DNA of 64,000 nucleotides, taken from positions 434,001 through 498,000 of the forward strand of contig NZ_CAMZOF010000001.1 of the NCBI RefSeq assembly GCF_947331435.1. The letters are read 5' to 3'. The notes below the pieces were generated by a model. The model ran no database searches. It was given only the letters and a program-made list of their open reading frames with translations, and had not been told where the DNA came from. Below are positions 1 to 7,598 of this stretch, in pieces. The position numbers and the translations under genes are program-made. Position 1 is the first letter of the stretch, and every line of letters starts with the position of its first letter. The stretch is from Pelagibius sp. Alg239-R121 (GTDB lineage Bacteria > Pseudomonadota > Alphaproteobacteria > Kiloniellales > Kiloniellaceae).

Positions 1-278
1 AGCAGAAAGTTCGCGCCGGCGATATTCACGGCCAGCAAAGTGACGTAACGCAGAGCCTGCTTGTGGACAGGGTCGCTCTGATCTCCCGCAAAGGTGAGGT
101 ATTTGTGCAGGATAAATCCGGTAAGCGCGCCCGCAATCTTGGCCAGGGTATTCCCCAGAAGATGCTGATCCGGCCAGGTCAGAACGACAGCGGTAAAGCT
201 GCCGAGGTCGACCAGATAGACAACTCCGCCGACAGCGACGTAGAGCACCGTCTGCTTGATAAAACTGGCGTCGAACAT
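1..278 (-). CDS. GtrA-like membrane protein, C-terminus outside window
   Basis: The visible 92 residues begin MFDASFIKQTVLYVAVGGVV and contain hydrophobic segments plus a central KIAGALTGFILHKYLTF stretch. This is the usual pattern of GtrA family proteins, small four-helix membrane proteins that help move polyprenyl-phosphate-linked sugars across the inner membrane. The start ATG lies one base after the stop of the upstream GT2 gene, so the two are almost certainly co-transcribed, and GtrA plus a dolichol-phosphate-mannose-synthase-like GT2 is a classic pair. The gene runs off the left edge, so the end cannot be judged. Family assignment is by pattern and is fairly secure. Confidence 0.75.
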   Translation of the reverse strand, partial: MFDASFIKQTVLYVAVGGVVYLVDLGSFTAVVLTWPDQHLLGNTLAKIAGALTGFILHKYLTFAGDQSDPVHKQALRYVTLLAVNIAGANFL

Positions 279-279
279 T

Positions 280-1287
280 TTACCCGGTCCGTTCCGGCGC
301 TTTAAGACGCTCAGAGGCTTTCGGCAGCAAAACTCTATCGTACTTCGACCTGATAAGCGGAACCGTCGGCTCGTTCCCGATGTCATGAGAGAGAAAGGCG
401 ATGAAAAACTGAACACTCAGGATAATCGGCAGGACGGCGATCATCACCGTGCCGGTCGATGCCGGAATACCGGTCTGGATCGAGTGAGACCACTCGATCG
501 CGCCAAATATCATTCCGAACAAGCCGAAGAGAATGCTGAAAAAGAGGTTTACCGAGGCGACGGAAAAGTCGCGCAGAAAATAGGTGTAGAAAATTCGCCG
601 GACCGAGGCCTTTACGTGCTTGATCAGAAAACTGACGGCGATATCTCTGACCTTGAGATTGCTTTCCTCGTCCGCGTAAACCGCCTGCATCGGGAAATCG
701 TGAACGACTGCACGAATGCCGCCGAGATTGATCAGCATGTCGGTTTCGAAGAAGTAGCGCTCGGAAATGTTTTCGAAGTTCAGGCGTTTCGCCGCAATCG
801 CGCTAATGGCCGTGAAGCCGTTTGTCGGGTCGAAGATCCGCCAGTAACCGCTGGAGATTTTCGTCATGAAGCTCAGAACGGCGTTGCCGAACAGCCGCAC
901 GGGCGGCATGGAGTGAACGTCGTAGAGTGAGTAAAAGCGGTTGCCCTTAACGTAATCGGCATCGAGATTGACGATGTGACGGATGAGTTCGGATATCAAC
1001 GCCGGATCCATCTGGCCGTCGCCGTCCACCTTAACAATGATGTCCATGCCGTCGCCAAGCGCGAGGCCGTAGCCGGTCATGATGGCGCCGCCGACACCTT
1101 TGTTCTTTTCGTGCCGGTGCACCGTAAGGCGCGGATCGGCGCAATTTTCCTCGATGAAGGCCCCGGATCCCTCAGGGCAGCAGTCATCGATCGCGTAAAT
1201 CGCCTCGACTTCGTCGCCGATGGCTGCGAGCACGGGCAATACGAGGCTTTTCACCTTAAAGCAGGGGATGACTACAGCAACACGCAT
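280..1287 (-). CDS. Family 2 glycosyltransferase, polyprenyl-phosphate sugar synthase type
   Basis: This 335-residue protein starts MRVAVVIPCFK, typical of GT-A fold GT2 enzymes. It has the acidic metal/nucleotide motif KVDGDGQMDP with DGD at residues 88-90. The first 230 residues form the catalytic domain; two hydrophobic segments follow at about 245-275 and 290-315, as in membrane-anchored DPM1/GtrB-like enzymes that load a sugar on a polyprenyl phosphate at the cytoplasmic face. A purine-rich stretch (AAGAAGTGAAGA) precedes the ATG. The adjoining GtrA-like gene one base downstream supports a flip-and-transfer role in modifying a surface glycan. The sugar cannot be told from sequence. Confidence 0.88.
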   Translation of the reverse strand: MRVAVVIPCFKVKSLVLPVLAAIGDEVEAIYAIDDCCPEGSGAFIEENCADPRLTVHRHEKNKGVGGAIMTGYGLALGDGMDIIVKVDGDGQMDPALISELIRHIVNLDADYVKGNRFYSLYDVHSMPPVRLFGNAVLSFMTKISSGYWRIFDPTNGFTAISAIAAKRLNFENISERYFFETDMLINLGGIRAVVHDFPMQAVYADEESNLKVRDIAVSFLIKHVKASVRRIFYTYFLRDFSVASVNLFFSILFGLFGMIFGAIEWSHSIQTGIPASTGTVMIAVLPIILSVQFFIAFLSHDIGNEPTVPLIRSKYDRVLLPKASERLKAPERTG

Positions 1288-1443
1288 TCTTCACTTCTTT
1301 GTTTCATCGAACCGGCTGGCATAGGCCGGCACACTTGTCCGCATCCGGGCAACGGCGGGTTTAGAGTCCTTTTCGGAGGGTGAGGCGATGGCCAAGGCCG
1401 TCCATCGGCCGCTTAAGCAATTCGAAACTTTCACGAGAGGGCG

Positions 1444-1671
1444 TCAGGAACGAAAATCCTGATCGTGAAGCCTGCTTTGCACCGTTCGCAGCTTATTTTC
1501 GGTCTCCAGCTGTTTTTCGGCTTCAAAATCCTTCATCTTGAACCACCCCGTCTGCTCTCCGATCGATTCACTGGCATCGTTCTTGATCGACCAGTGTATC
1601 AAAGCGCCGACAAGGCCGATCGCAGAGAGCAGCAGACCGGCGCTCAACAAGCTGGATAAAAAGTCGATCAT
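1444..1671 (-). CDS. Small single-span membrane protein, unknown function
   Basis: This 75-residue protein has one N-terminal membrane helix (roughly residues 3-26, LSSLLSAGLLLSAIGLVGAL), followed by a charged, helix-forming tail rich in Glu, Lys and Gln that could be a short coiled coil. AAGGA lies about 8 bases before the ATG, which favours this strand over a shorter overlapping frame on the other strand. It stands alone between the GT2/GtrA pair and the polymerase gene. I do not recognise a family. The N-in or N-out topology is undecided; the tail contains no cysteine and no obvious catalytic motif. Confidence 0.5.
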   Translation of the reverse strand: MIDFLSSLLSAGLLLSAIGLVGALIHWSIKNDASESIGEQTGWFKMKDFEAEKQLETENKLRTVQSRLHDQDFRS

Positions 1672-2094
1672 CCGTCGTCCTTGGCTTCAATTGTCGGGCG
1701 TGGTTTCAATTATCAGGTCAAACCGGCTTCGGGCTGACAGATCTACCACAAAAACAGTGACGAAATTCCTTCGATCCTTGGCGGGACCTTACGGAGGAGC
1801 GCGTTGAGCCCAAACTCGCTCCGATCCCATAGAATTCGGTATCAATCACCGGCTTAAATAGCATATTCCACTCCCACAAAAACACTTATAATTGAAGCGG
1901 TTCGTGTTTGAGTCCCCGCAGAGATCGAGACCACAGCCTGACGGGATGCAGGAGCATATCTGTTTGTAGGCTTCTGTTGCCCCCAGACGCCAACCCGGAT
2001 ATTTATGGTCCGTCAAGCTGTTGTACCGTATTGTCCGTTGTAAGTTTTGCTGTTGAGTTAAATTTCAGACGTTCACAAGGTGGTTCGCGCCGCG
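1672..2094. other. Intergenic stretch before the polymerase gene
   Basis: About 420 bases with no supported gene. It separates a minus-strand small gene from the plus-strand polymerase and so should hold divergent promoters, but I see no convincing -35/-10 or sigma-54 match. An AT-rich patch lies near 1855-1900. Confidence 0.5.
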
Positions 2095-3438
2095 ATGCGG
2101 GATCTCTTCATCACTGCCAATATTCTTTTGACCTTTCCGGTCATTTTCATGCGGCCCTATGTCGGGATCACCATGTGGTGCTGGCTGTCCTATATGAATC
2201 CCCACAGGTTGACCTGGGGATGGGCTTACAGCATGCCGTTCGCACTGGGAGTCGCAGCGATTACGATCGTTGGGTTCGTGATTTCGCGTGAACCAAAACG
2301 CTTTCCGTTAAACGCCATGTCGGTGCTGATCGTGATGATCACCATCTGGGTCAGCATAACCACCGTCTTTGCGATCGTGCCCGACCAGGCAGCGGTCAAA
2401 TGGGACCGCACAATCAAGATCCTGGCCATGACATTCGTGACCATGGTGCTGGTCACCAATCGCGAACGCCTGCAGGCGCTGATCTGGATTATTGTTATTT
2501 CCCTGGGTTTCTATGGCGTAAAGGGCGGCATCTTTGCCATCCTCACCGCCGGTAATTACCGGGTCTGGGGTCCGGCCAACACCTTTATCGGCGATAACAA
2601 CCAGCTCGCCTTTTCGCTGCTCGTTGTCATGCCGCTGATGCGCTACCTGCAGGTCACCACTGAAAACATATGGATACGGCGCGCCCTGGGTATCTCCATG
2701 GTGCTGACGGGTCTGGCTGTGTTCGCCTCCTATTCACGCGGCGCGCTGCTCGCGGCAACCGTTATGGCCTTGATGCTGCTGCTGCGGGCTCGCAGAAAAT
2801 TAATGATCGTCATGGGACTGGTGGTCGTGCTGAGCGTCGGCGTGGCCTTTGCGCCGGAACAGTGGATCGAGCGCATGAACACGCTCGAAACCTACGAAGA
2901 GGACGGGTCCGCAATGGGCCGTTTCGACGCTTGGAAGTTTGCCTTCGAAGTTGCTAAACGGAACCCGATTTTTGGCGGCGGTTTCCTTGTGCAGTTCGAA
3001 CATGAACTCTTCATGGAGTACGTCCCCGAAGCCGTGAAACCCCGGGCCTTCCACAGCATCTACTTTGAGGTTCTCGGGGAGCATGGATTCATCGGCCTTG
3101 GATTGTTTACGATCCTGGGGCTCGTCTCTGCATACAACTGCAGGTGGATAAGAGCGCGCACAAAATACCGTACCGAGCTTCGATGGGCTCACGAACTCTC
3201 CACCATGATTTTTCTGAGTCTCGTTGGTTATGCCGTTGGCGGCGCCTTCCTGAACATGGCTTTTTACGATCTTTTCTATCATCTTCTGACCATTGTCATG
3301 GTGGCGAAGATCCTGGTTCATCAAAACCTGACGAATACCATCAAAGCGAAGGTCCAGACTCCGGCTCCCGTGCCCGGTGCCACGCCGGCCTTGCCTGCTT
3401 ATCAGGCGCGAAATGATTTCTTAGTATCGAACCGATAG
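2095..3438 (+). CDS. O-antigen ligase/polymerase-like membrane protein (exosortase-A-associated type)
   Basis: A 447-residue polytopic protein with about ten or more hydrophobic segments and a C-terminal soluble tail. The start MRDLFITANILLTFPVIFMR, the motif ASYSRGALLA near the middle and the late HSIYFEVLGEHGFIGL segment match the Wzy/WaaL superfamily, and the opening residues resemble the putative O-glycosylation ligase found beside exosortase A. Such proteins join or polymerise lipid-linked glycans in the periplasm. A GTG 15 bases upstream is possible, but the ATG used here gives the family-like N-terminus; AAGG lies 14 bases before it. It opens a run of three plus-strand polysaccharide genes. 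Ligase versus polymerase cannot be decided. Confidence 0.82.
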   Translation: MRDLFITANILLTFPVIFMRPYVGITMWCWLSYMNPHRLTWGWAYSMPFALGVAAITIVGFVISREPKRFPLNAMSVLIVMITIWVSITTVFAIVPDQAAVKWDRTIKILAMTFVTMVLVTNRERLQALIWIIVISLGFYGVKGGIFAILTAGNYRVWGPANTFIGDNNQLAFSLLVVMPLMRYLQVTTENIWIRRALGISMVLTGLAVFASYSRGALLAATVMALMLLLRARRKLMIVMGLVVVLSVGVAFAPEQWIERMNTLETYEEDGSAMGRFDAWKFAFEVAKRNPIFGGGFLVQFEHELFMEYVPEAVKPRAFHSIYFEVLGEHGFIGLGLFTILGLVSAYNCRWIRARTKYRTELRWAHELSTMIFLSLVGYAVGGAFLNMAFYDLFYHLLTIVMVAKILVHQNLTNTIKAKVQTPAPVPGATPALPAYQARNDFLVSNR

Positions 3439-3640
3439 AAAGTTCTCGACAAATTCAGAGCTTAGGCATTACGGCAGGAACGCCGAGGCCTTGCGTGATG
3501 TCTCCATTGCTGAGGCAGGCGGCAAGAACAGTAACGCCCACAGCATTTGACTAAGACCGTGACTGCCGGATGCAGTGTACGAATTGGGGGAAAACAACGG
3601 ATCGTGACGGCCAGCAATCTTTCCAATCCCAGAGCTCGGC

Positions 3641-3694
3641 AGACGCGCTGCACTCGACAGACGCGCCACACTCGACAGGCGCGCAACACCTGGA
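3641..3694 (+). repeat. Three 18-bp tandem repeats before a glycosyltransferase start
   Basis: Units begin AGACGCGCTGCACTCGAC and repeat three times with few changes. They end just before the GGAG ribosome site of the next gene. If an earlier start were used they would encode a six-residue repeat. Confidence 0.7.
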
Positions 3695-3701
3695 GCGGCC
3701 A

Positions 3702-5072
3702 GTGAAAATACTCATGGTGTCCTGGTTCTTTCCGCCGGCCAATACCATTGGTGCCGTTCGAATGGGACGCATGGCGCGGTTTCTCTCTCAGCAAGGTCAC
3801 GACCTCAAGGTTTTGGCCGCGGAAGAATTGCCGTTTCCCAAGACGCTGCCTCTGGAGGTGCCGGAGGAGCAGGTGCTCTATGCCCCCTGGGCGGACGTCA
3901 ACGCCTTGCCCGACCGGCTGACGGATGCGGCAAAGTTCGTCCTTCGCCCGTTCCTGTCATCGGGAAAGCAACAGAATTCTGGCGACTCGGCGGGATCTGA
4001 AGCGCAGATCTCAACAACTGCCGAACAAACGCAGACACCAAGCACCCCAAGCGCATTAAAACGTCTTCGCTCCTCTCTGGGGGGCCTCTACAGCAATGCC
4101 GTAAACCTGCCCGATGCCCGCATCGGCTGGATGCCCTATGCCATGTCCAGGGGCCGGAAACTTCTGAAAGAATGGAAGCCCGACGTTATCTATGCCACTG
4201 GGCCGCCTTTTACGGGCCTCCTGATCGGTTATCGCCTCAGCAAGCGATTCGATGTTCCATTGATCACCGAACTTCGCGACCGCTGGGTGGACGACCCCTA
4301 TTATCCGCCGCCGGACTGGCGCTTGCGAATCGACGGATCGCTTGAACGCCGGGTGATCGGGCGTTCTTCGGCACTGGTGACGGTCTCCGAGCCCTGGGCC
4401 GAGGATTACCGGGCCAAGTACGGCAAGCCGGTCGCGGTAGTCTACAATGGCTACGATCCGGAAGCACTTGAAGGCGCGCCGAGCATGGGGTCGTCGGAAG
4501 ACGTTGCATTGCGGATCGTCTACACCGGCGGCATTTATCCCGGCCGCCGCGATCCCGCCCCGCTGTTTGCGGCGATGCAGTCCCTGAACCTCAGCCCGGA
4601 CCGCATTCGCATGGACTTCTACGGAACCAACCCCGATCACGTCTGGCCGATCGCCCGGCAATACGCGGTCGAACCTCTGGTTAGCGTCAATCCACCGGTC
4701 ACCCACCGCGAAGCCGTCGAACTGCAACAAAACGCCGATATATTGTTATTGATGCAATGGAATGATCCGCGCGAACAAGGCAATGTGCCCGGCAAGCTGT
4801 TCGAATACATGGGCGCCCGCCGGCCGATCCTGTTGCTTGGCCTCGAGGATGGCGTGCCCGCCGCGTTCCTGCGGGAGCGGGAGGCGGGCTTCTACGGCGG
4901 CAGTCCAGAGCGGATTGCGGAACAACTCAAGATCTGGCTCGACATGAAACGCACGGGGGGCATTCCACCGCTGCCGGAAGCTGCGCGCAGCGGCCTGACC
5001 CGCGATGATCAATACAGCAAACTCGATCGTTTCCTGGGGGAAATCATCTCCCCGGGCGGCGCAAAAGGATAA
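3702..5072 (+). CDS. Family 4-like glycosyltransferase
   Basis: The protein opens VKILMVSWFFPPANTIGAVR, the usual beta-strand and glycine loop of GT-B glycosyltransferases, and ends with a Rossmann half containing NGYDPEAL, IVYTGGIYPGRRDP and GKLFEYMGARRPIL. These are donor-nucleotide binding elements of GT4 enzymes. I chose the GTG start because GGAG sits 6 bases before it and the family fold begins there; an ATG at 3570 would add 44 low-complexity residues from the 18-bp repeats. A Ser/Gln/Thr-rich insert near residues 90-115 is unusual. It lies ten bases before the epimerase gene, so they probably share an mRNA. Acts in the cytosol on a lipid-linked acceptor. Confidence 0.85.
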   Translation: MKILMVSWFFPPANTIGAVRMGRMARFLSQQGHDLKVLAAEELPFPKTLPLEVPEEQVLYAPWADVNALPDRLTDAAKFVLRPFLSSGKQQNSGDSAGSEAQISTTAEQTQTPSTPSALKRLRSSLGGLYSNAVNLPDARIGWMPYAMSRGRKLLKEWKPDVIYATGPPFTGLLIGYRLSKRFDVPLITELRDRWVDDPYYPPPDWRLRIDGSLERRVIGRSSALVTVSEPWAEDYRAKYGKPVAVVYNGYDPEALEGAPSMGSSEDVALRIVYTGGIYPGRRDPAPLFAAMQSLNLSPDRIRMDFYGTNPDHVWPIARQYAVEPLVSVNPPVTHREAVELQQNADILLLMQWNDPREQGNVPGKLFEYMGARRPILLLGLEDGVPAAFLREREAGFYGGSPERIAEQLKIWLDMKRTGGIPPLPEAARSGLTRDDQYSKLDRFLGEIISPGGAKG

Positions 5073-5081
5073 GCCCAGCAG

Positions 5082-6188
5082 ATGTCCGAACAAAATCTGG
5101 CCGTAGTCCATATCATCGCCGGCGCACGGCCGAACTTCATGAAAGTCGCGCCGCTGTTTCATGCCTTGAAGGCGGAAAACTGTTGCCGTCCCGTGCTCGT
5201 TCATACGGGGCAGCACTACGACGTGAACATGTCCGACGCCTTCTTCAGCGATCTTCAATTGCCCGAACCCGATCATCACCTGGAAGTCGGCAGCGGCACG
5301 CACGCCGAGCAGACCGGCCGCGTCATGATCGCTTATGAGAAAATCTGCTTCGAACAGCGCCCCGACTGGATCGTGGTGGTCGGCGACATCAATTCGACCG
5401 TTGCCTGCGCATTGGTCGCGGCCAAGCTCTGCATCCCGGTGGCCCACCTGGAAGCCGGCTTACGCAGCGGCGACCTTACCATGCCGGAAGAAATTAACCG
5501 GATCGTGACCGACTCGATCGCCAACCTGCTCTGGACCCCTTCGCCGGACGGCGACGCGCATTTGAAGGCGGCCGGCGTGGATGATTCGCGGATCGACCGA
5601 GTCGGCAATATCATGCTCGACGCCTATGAGATGCTTCGCGGAAAAATCGAAGCCGCTGCGACCTACGAAAAACTGGATTTGACGCCGGGTCAATATGGCG
5701 TGGTCACGCTGCATCGCCCCTCCAACGTGGATGATCCCGCCAAGCTGAAAACCCTGGTCGAACGAATCTCCAGCGCGGCGCAACGCTGCGATCTTGTATT
5801 TGCCGCTCACCCGAGAACGCGTCAGAAGCTCAACGATTTCGATTTGATGACGTCTCTCAGTAACGCCAAGGGCGTTCATCTCGTTGACCCCATGGGGTAC
5901 GTGGAATTCATGGGATTGGTTCGCAAGGCCAAACTCGTGATCACGGATTCAGGCGGGATACAGGAAGAAACGACGTACCTGGATATCCCCTGCATCACGG
6001 TGCGTGACAATACAGAACGACCGATCACCATTACCGACGGTACCAATCGCCTGACGGCGCCCGATGCCGTCGAAGCCGCAGTTGATCAGGTCCTGGAGGG
6101 TGAGTGGCCCAAGGCGAAAACCATCGAGATGTGGGACGGCAAAACCGCAGGCCGCGTGGTTGCCAGCCTGAAAAGCCGGCTGCACTAA
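5082..6188 (+). CDS. wecB: UDP-N-acetylglucosamine 2-epimerase, non-hydrolysing
   Basis: A 368-residue protein of normal family length. It shows AGARPNFMKVAPL at the N-terminus, GDINSTV, the acidic HLEAGLRS and MPEEINRIVTD motifs, LHRPSNVDD and DSGGIQEE, all hallmarks of enzymes interconverting UDP-GlcNAc and UDP-ManNAc. The catalytic acids and histidine expected from the E. coli enzyme are present in these motifs. Product UDP-ManNAc would feed a ManNAc or ManNAcA residue of the surface glycan built by the neighbouring transferases. It follows the GT4 gene by nine bases and ends at a palindromic element that separates it from a convergent deacetylase gene. Confidence 0.93.
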   Translation: MSEQNLAVVHIIAGARPNFMKVAPLFHALKAENCCRPVLVHTGQHYDVNMSDAFFSDLQLPEPDHHLEVGSGTHAEQTGRVMIAYEKICFEQRPDWIVVVGDINSTVACALVAAKLCIPVAHLEAGLRSGDLTMPEEINRIVTDSIANLLWTPSPDGDAHLKAAGVDDSRIDRVGNIMLDAYEMLRGKIEAAATYEKLDLTPGQYGVVTLHRPSNVDDPAKLKTLVERISSAAQRCDLVFAAHPRTRQKLNDFDLMTSLSNAKGVHLVDPMGYVEFMGLVRKAKLVITDSGGIQEETTYLDIPCITVRDNTERPITITDGTNRLTAPDAVEAAVDQVLEGEWPKAKTIEMWDGKTAGRVVASLKSRLH

Positions 6189-6206
6189 AGGACGAGCGGA
6201 AGCGGG

Positions 6207-6267
6207 TTAGGTTGAGAACTCATAGTTTTGTCGTAAAGAACGTCAAGGAATATGAGTTTTAACCTAA
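6207..6267. repeat. Short palindromic intergenic element, family 1
   Basis: About 60 bases bounded by AGGTTGAGAACTCATA on the left and its imperfect inverse TATGAGTTTTAACCT on the right, with a 26-base centre. It lies between two convergent genes and contains the TAG stop of the deacetylase gene. Related sequence occurs near 28086-28390. It could fold as a bidirectional terminator. Confidence 0.65.
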
Positions 6268-7313
6268 GCGCCAGCGGCAACGGCCGCGGCTTGTGACGGC
6301 GTGGCCGCCGGTGCAGACTCATTCAATTGCGCGCGAAAGCTTGCCGGTGTTGTCGGCTTTCCACCCAACTCATTCATGAAAAAGTCGAAATAGCGGTCCA
6401 GGGAATCCAGGAAGCCACGAAGTTCGGCTTCGCTGCGCACATAGGGCGTATGTCCGACCGCGAGCGATGGACTGTGGTAGGTAAAGGAGAACATCCGGCA
6501 CCCCTGTTTCATCAGACTTTTGGTCAGCCGGCGGTGTTCGGCATGATTGGCGCCCTCAGGCGACAGGCGGATGCGTTCCAGCATGTGGCTTCTCGAGAGA
6601 ATTCCAGGCAAGCGGACCGAGAGTCCGAGCGGACCGGAAACCAAGGGGAAAAGCTGCTGTCCGAGCGAAGAAAGCGCCCCGTAGAAACCGCAGGAGAGCG
6701 GTAATTCAAGCAGCCGGGCGTCATCGTCTCCGAACCAGTAGGGCTGAAAGGCAAAGTCACGAAAATCCGGACCGCCGTCATTGGTGAAAGCCGTATAGGG
6801 AACGACGCTCACGTCGACCTCGTAACCCAGCTCAGCCAGGATCGAGGCGGTGTTAGGGCCGACGCCATACCGCCCGGCCTTATAAACGGTCGGACGCCGC
6901 CCAAAGTTCCGTTCAATCGTATCCGTCAGTTGAACCAGCTTGCTGCGTTCCAATTCGGCGGCCAGGTTGCCTGGATAGGAGTTGAGTGCGCAGACCTCTT
7001 CCTCATAAGGCGGACTGACCCAGGGATGCAGATGCGCACCGATTTCACAGGCGCCGGCTTCCATCAGCGGCTTTAAGCAGGACACAGCGGATTCGGTTGC
7101 CGCAACCGGATAGTCGATCACATAGGTGGGCACTATTCCGTAACGCGCGAAGATTTCCTGCGCCGCCAGCTGCGTGGCAATAGACTCTACCGCGACATTG
7201 TCGCGCGAAAAGGGCTGGTCCCAATCGAACTCCTCTTCCGTGTCGATAATCACGGTCAAGAGCGGCGCCATATCGGCGGGCAGATCGATCGGTCTATTTG
7301 CCGCTTTTACAAG
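6264..7313 (-). CDS. Polysaccharide deacetylase-like protein
   Basis: From the MLVKAANRPIDL start the protein has 349 residues; an in-frame ATG at 7346 would add eleven. The NodB-type signature is visible as LTVIIDTEEEFDW followed by EIGAHLHPWVSPP, giving the metal-binding Asp-His-His set, and later GRRPTVYKAGRYGVG. This is the WalW-like branch, common in exosortase/EPS loci. It would remove N-acetyl groups from a glycan, but the protein has no clear signal peptide, so it may act on cytosolic intermediates. A GGAGAG is found about 12 bases before the chosen ATG. It is convergent with wecB and stands alone on its strand. Confidence 0.8.
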   Translation of the reverse strand, partial: LVKAANRPIDLPADMAPLLTVIIDTEEEFDWDQPFSRDNVAVESIATQLAAQEIFARYGIVPTYVIDYPVAATESAVSCLKPLMEAGACEIGAHLHPWVSPPYEEEVCALNSYPGNLAAELERSKLVQLTDTIERNFGRRPTVYKAGRYGVGPNTASILAELGYEVDVSVVPYTAFTNDGGPDFRDFAFQPYWFGDDDARLLELPLSCGFYGALSSLGQQLFPLVSGPLGLSVRLPGILSRSHMLERIRLSPEGANHAEHRRLTKSLMKQGCRMFSFTYHSPSLAVGHTPYVRSEAELRGFLDSLDRYFDFFMNELGGKPTTPASFRAQLNESAPAATPSQAAAVAAGA

Positions 7314-7598
7314 CATGTTCCAGCACTCTCTCCGCTGTTCTTTCAAAGCGCTTCAGGGCCCCGGCAAGCGCTCAGCCGGCATAGTCCAGATCAGGCCGTG
7401 AAGAGTTAACGATAAATTCAACGTCCTGCAAACTTGTGTTGATCGCTGTCCGCCACAATATAGAAGCTGCTGTTTAATATCTGGATTCATTTAAGCTTCT
7501 GTAACTGCATTGTGGCCGCTCAGCGGCGGAATGATTATTGTGACCGTCCAGACGGAGGCCGCGAGGCTGCCGGCGGAACGAATAGGAAGAGATTTGCG

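Noticed and set aside
256-930. A 224-codon plus-strand frame
   Set aside because: Antisense to the GT2 gene, which has clear family motifs.
4056-4730. A 224-codon minus-strand frame
   Set aside because: Antisense to the GT4 gene and lacking a ribosome site or family pattern.
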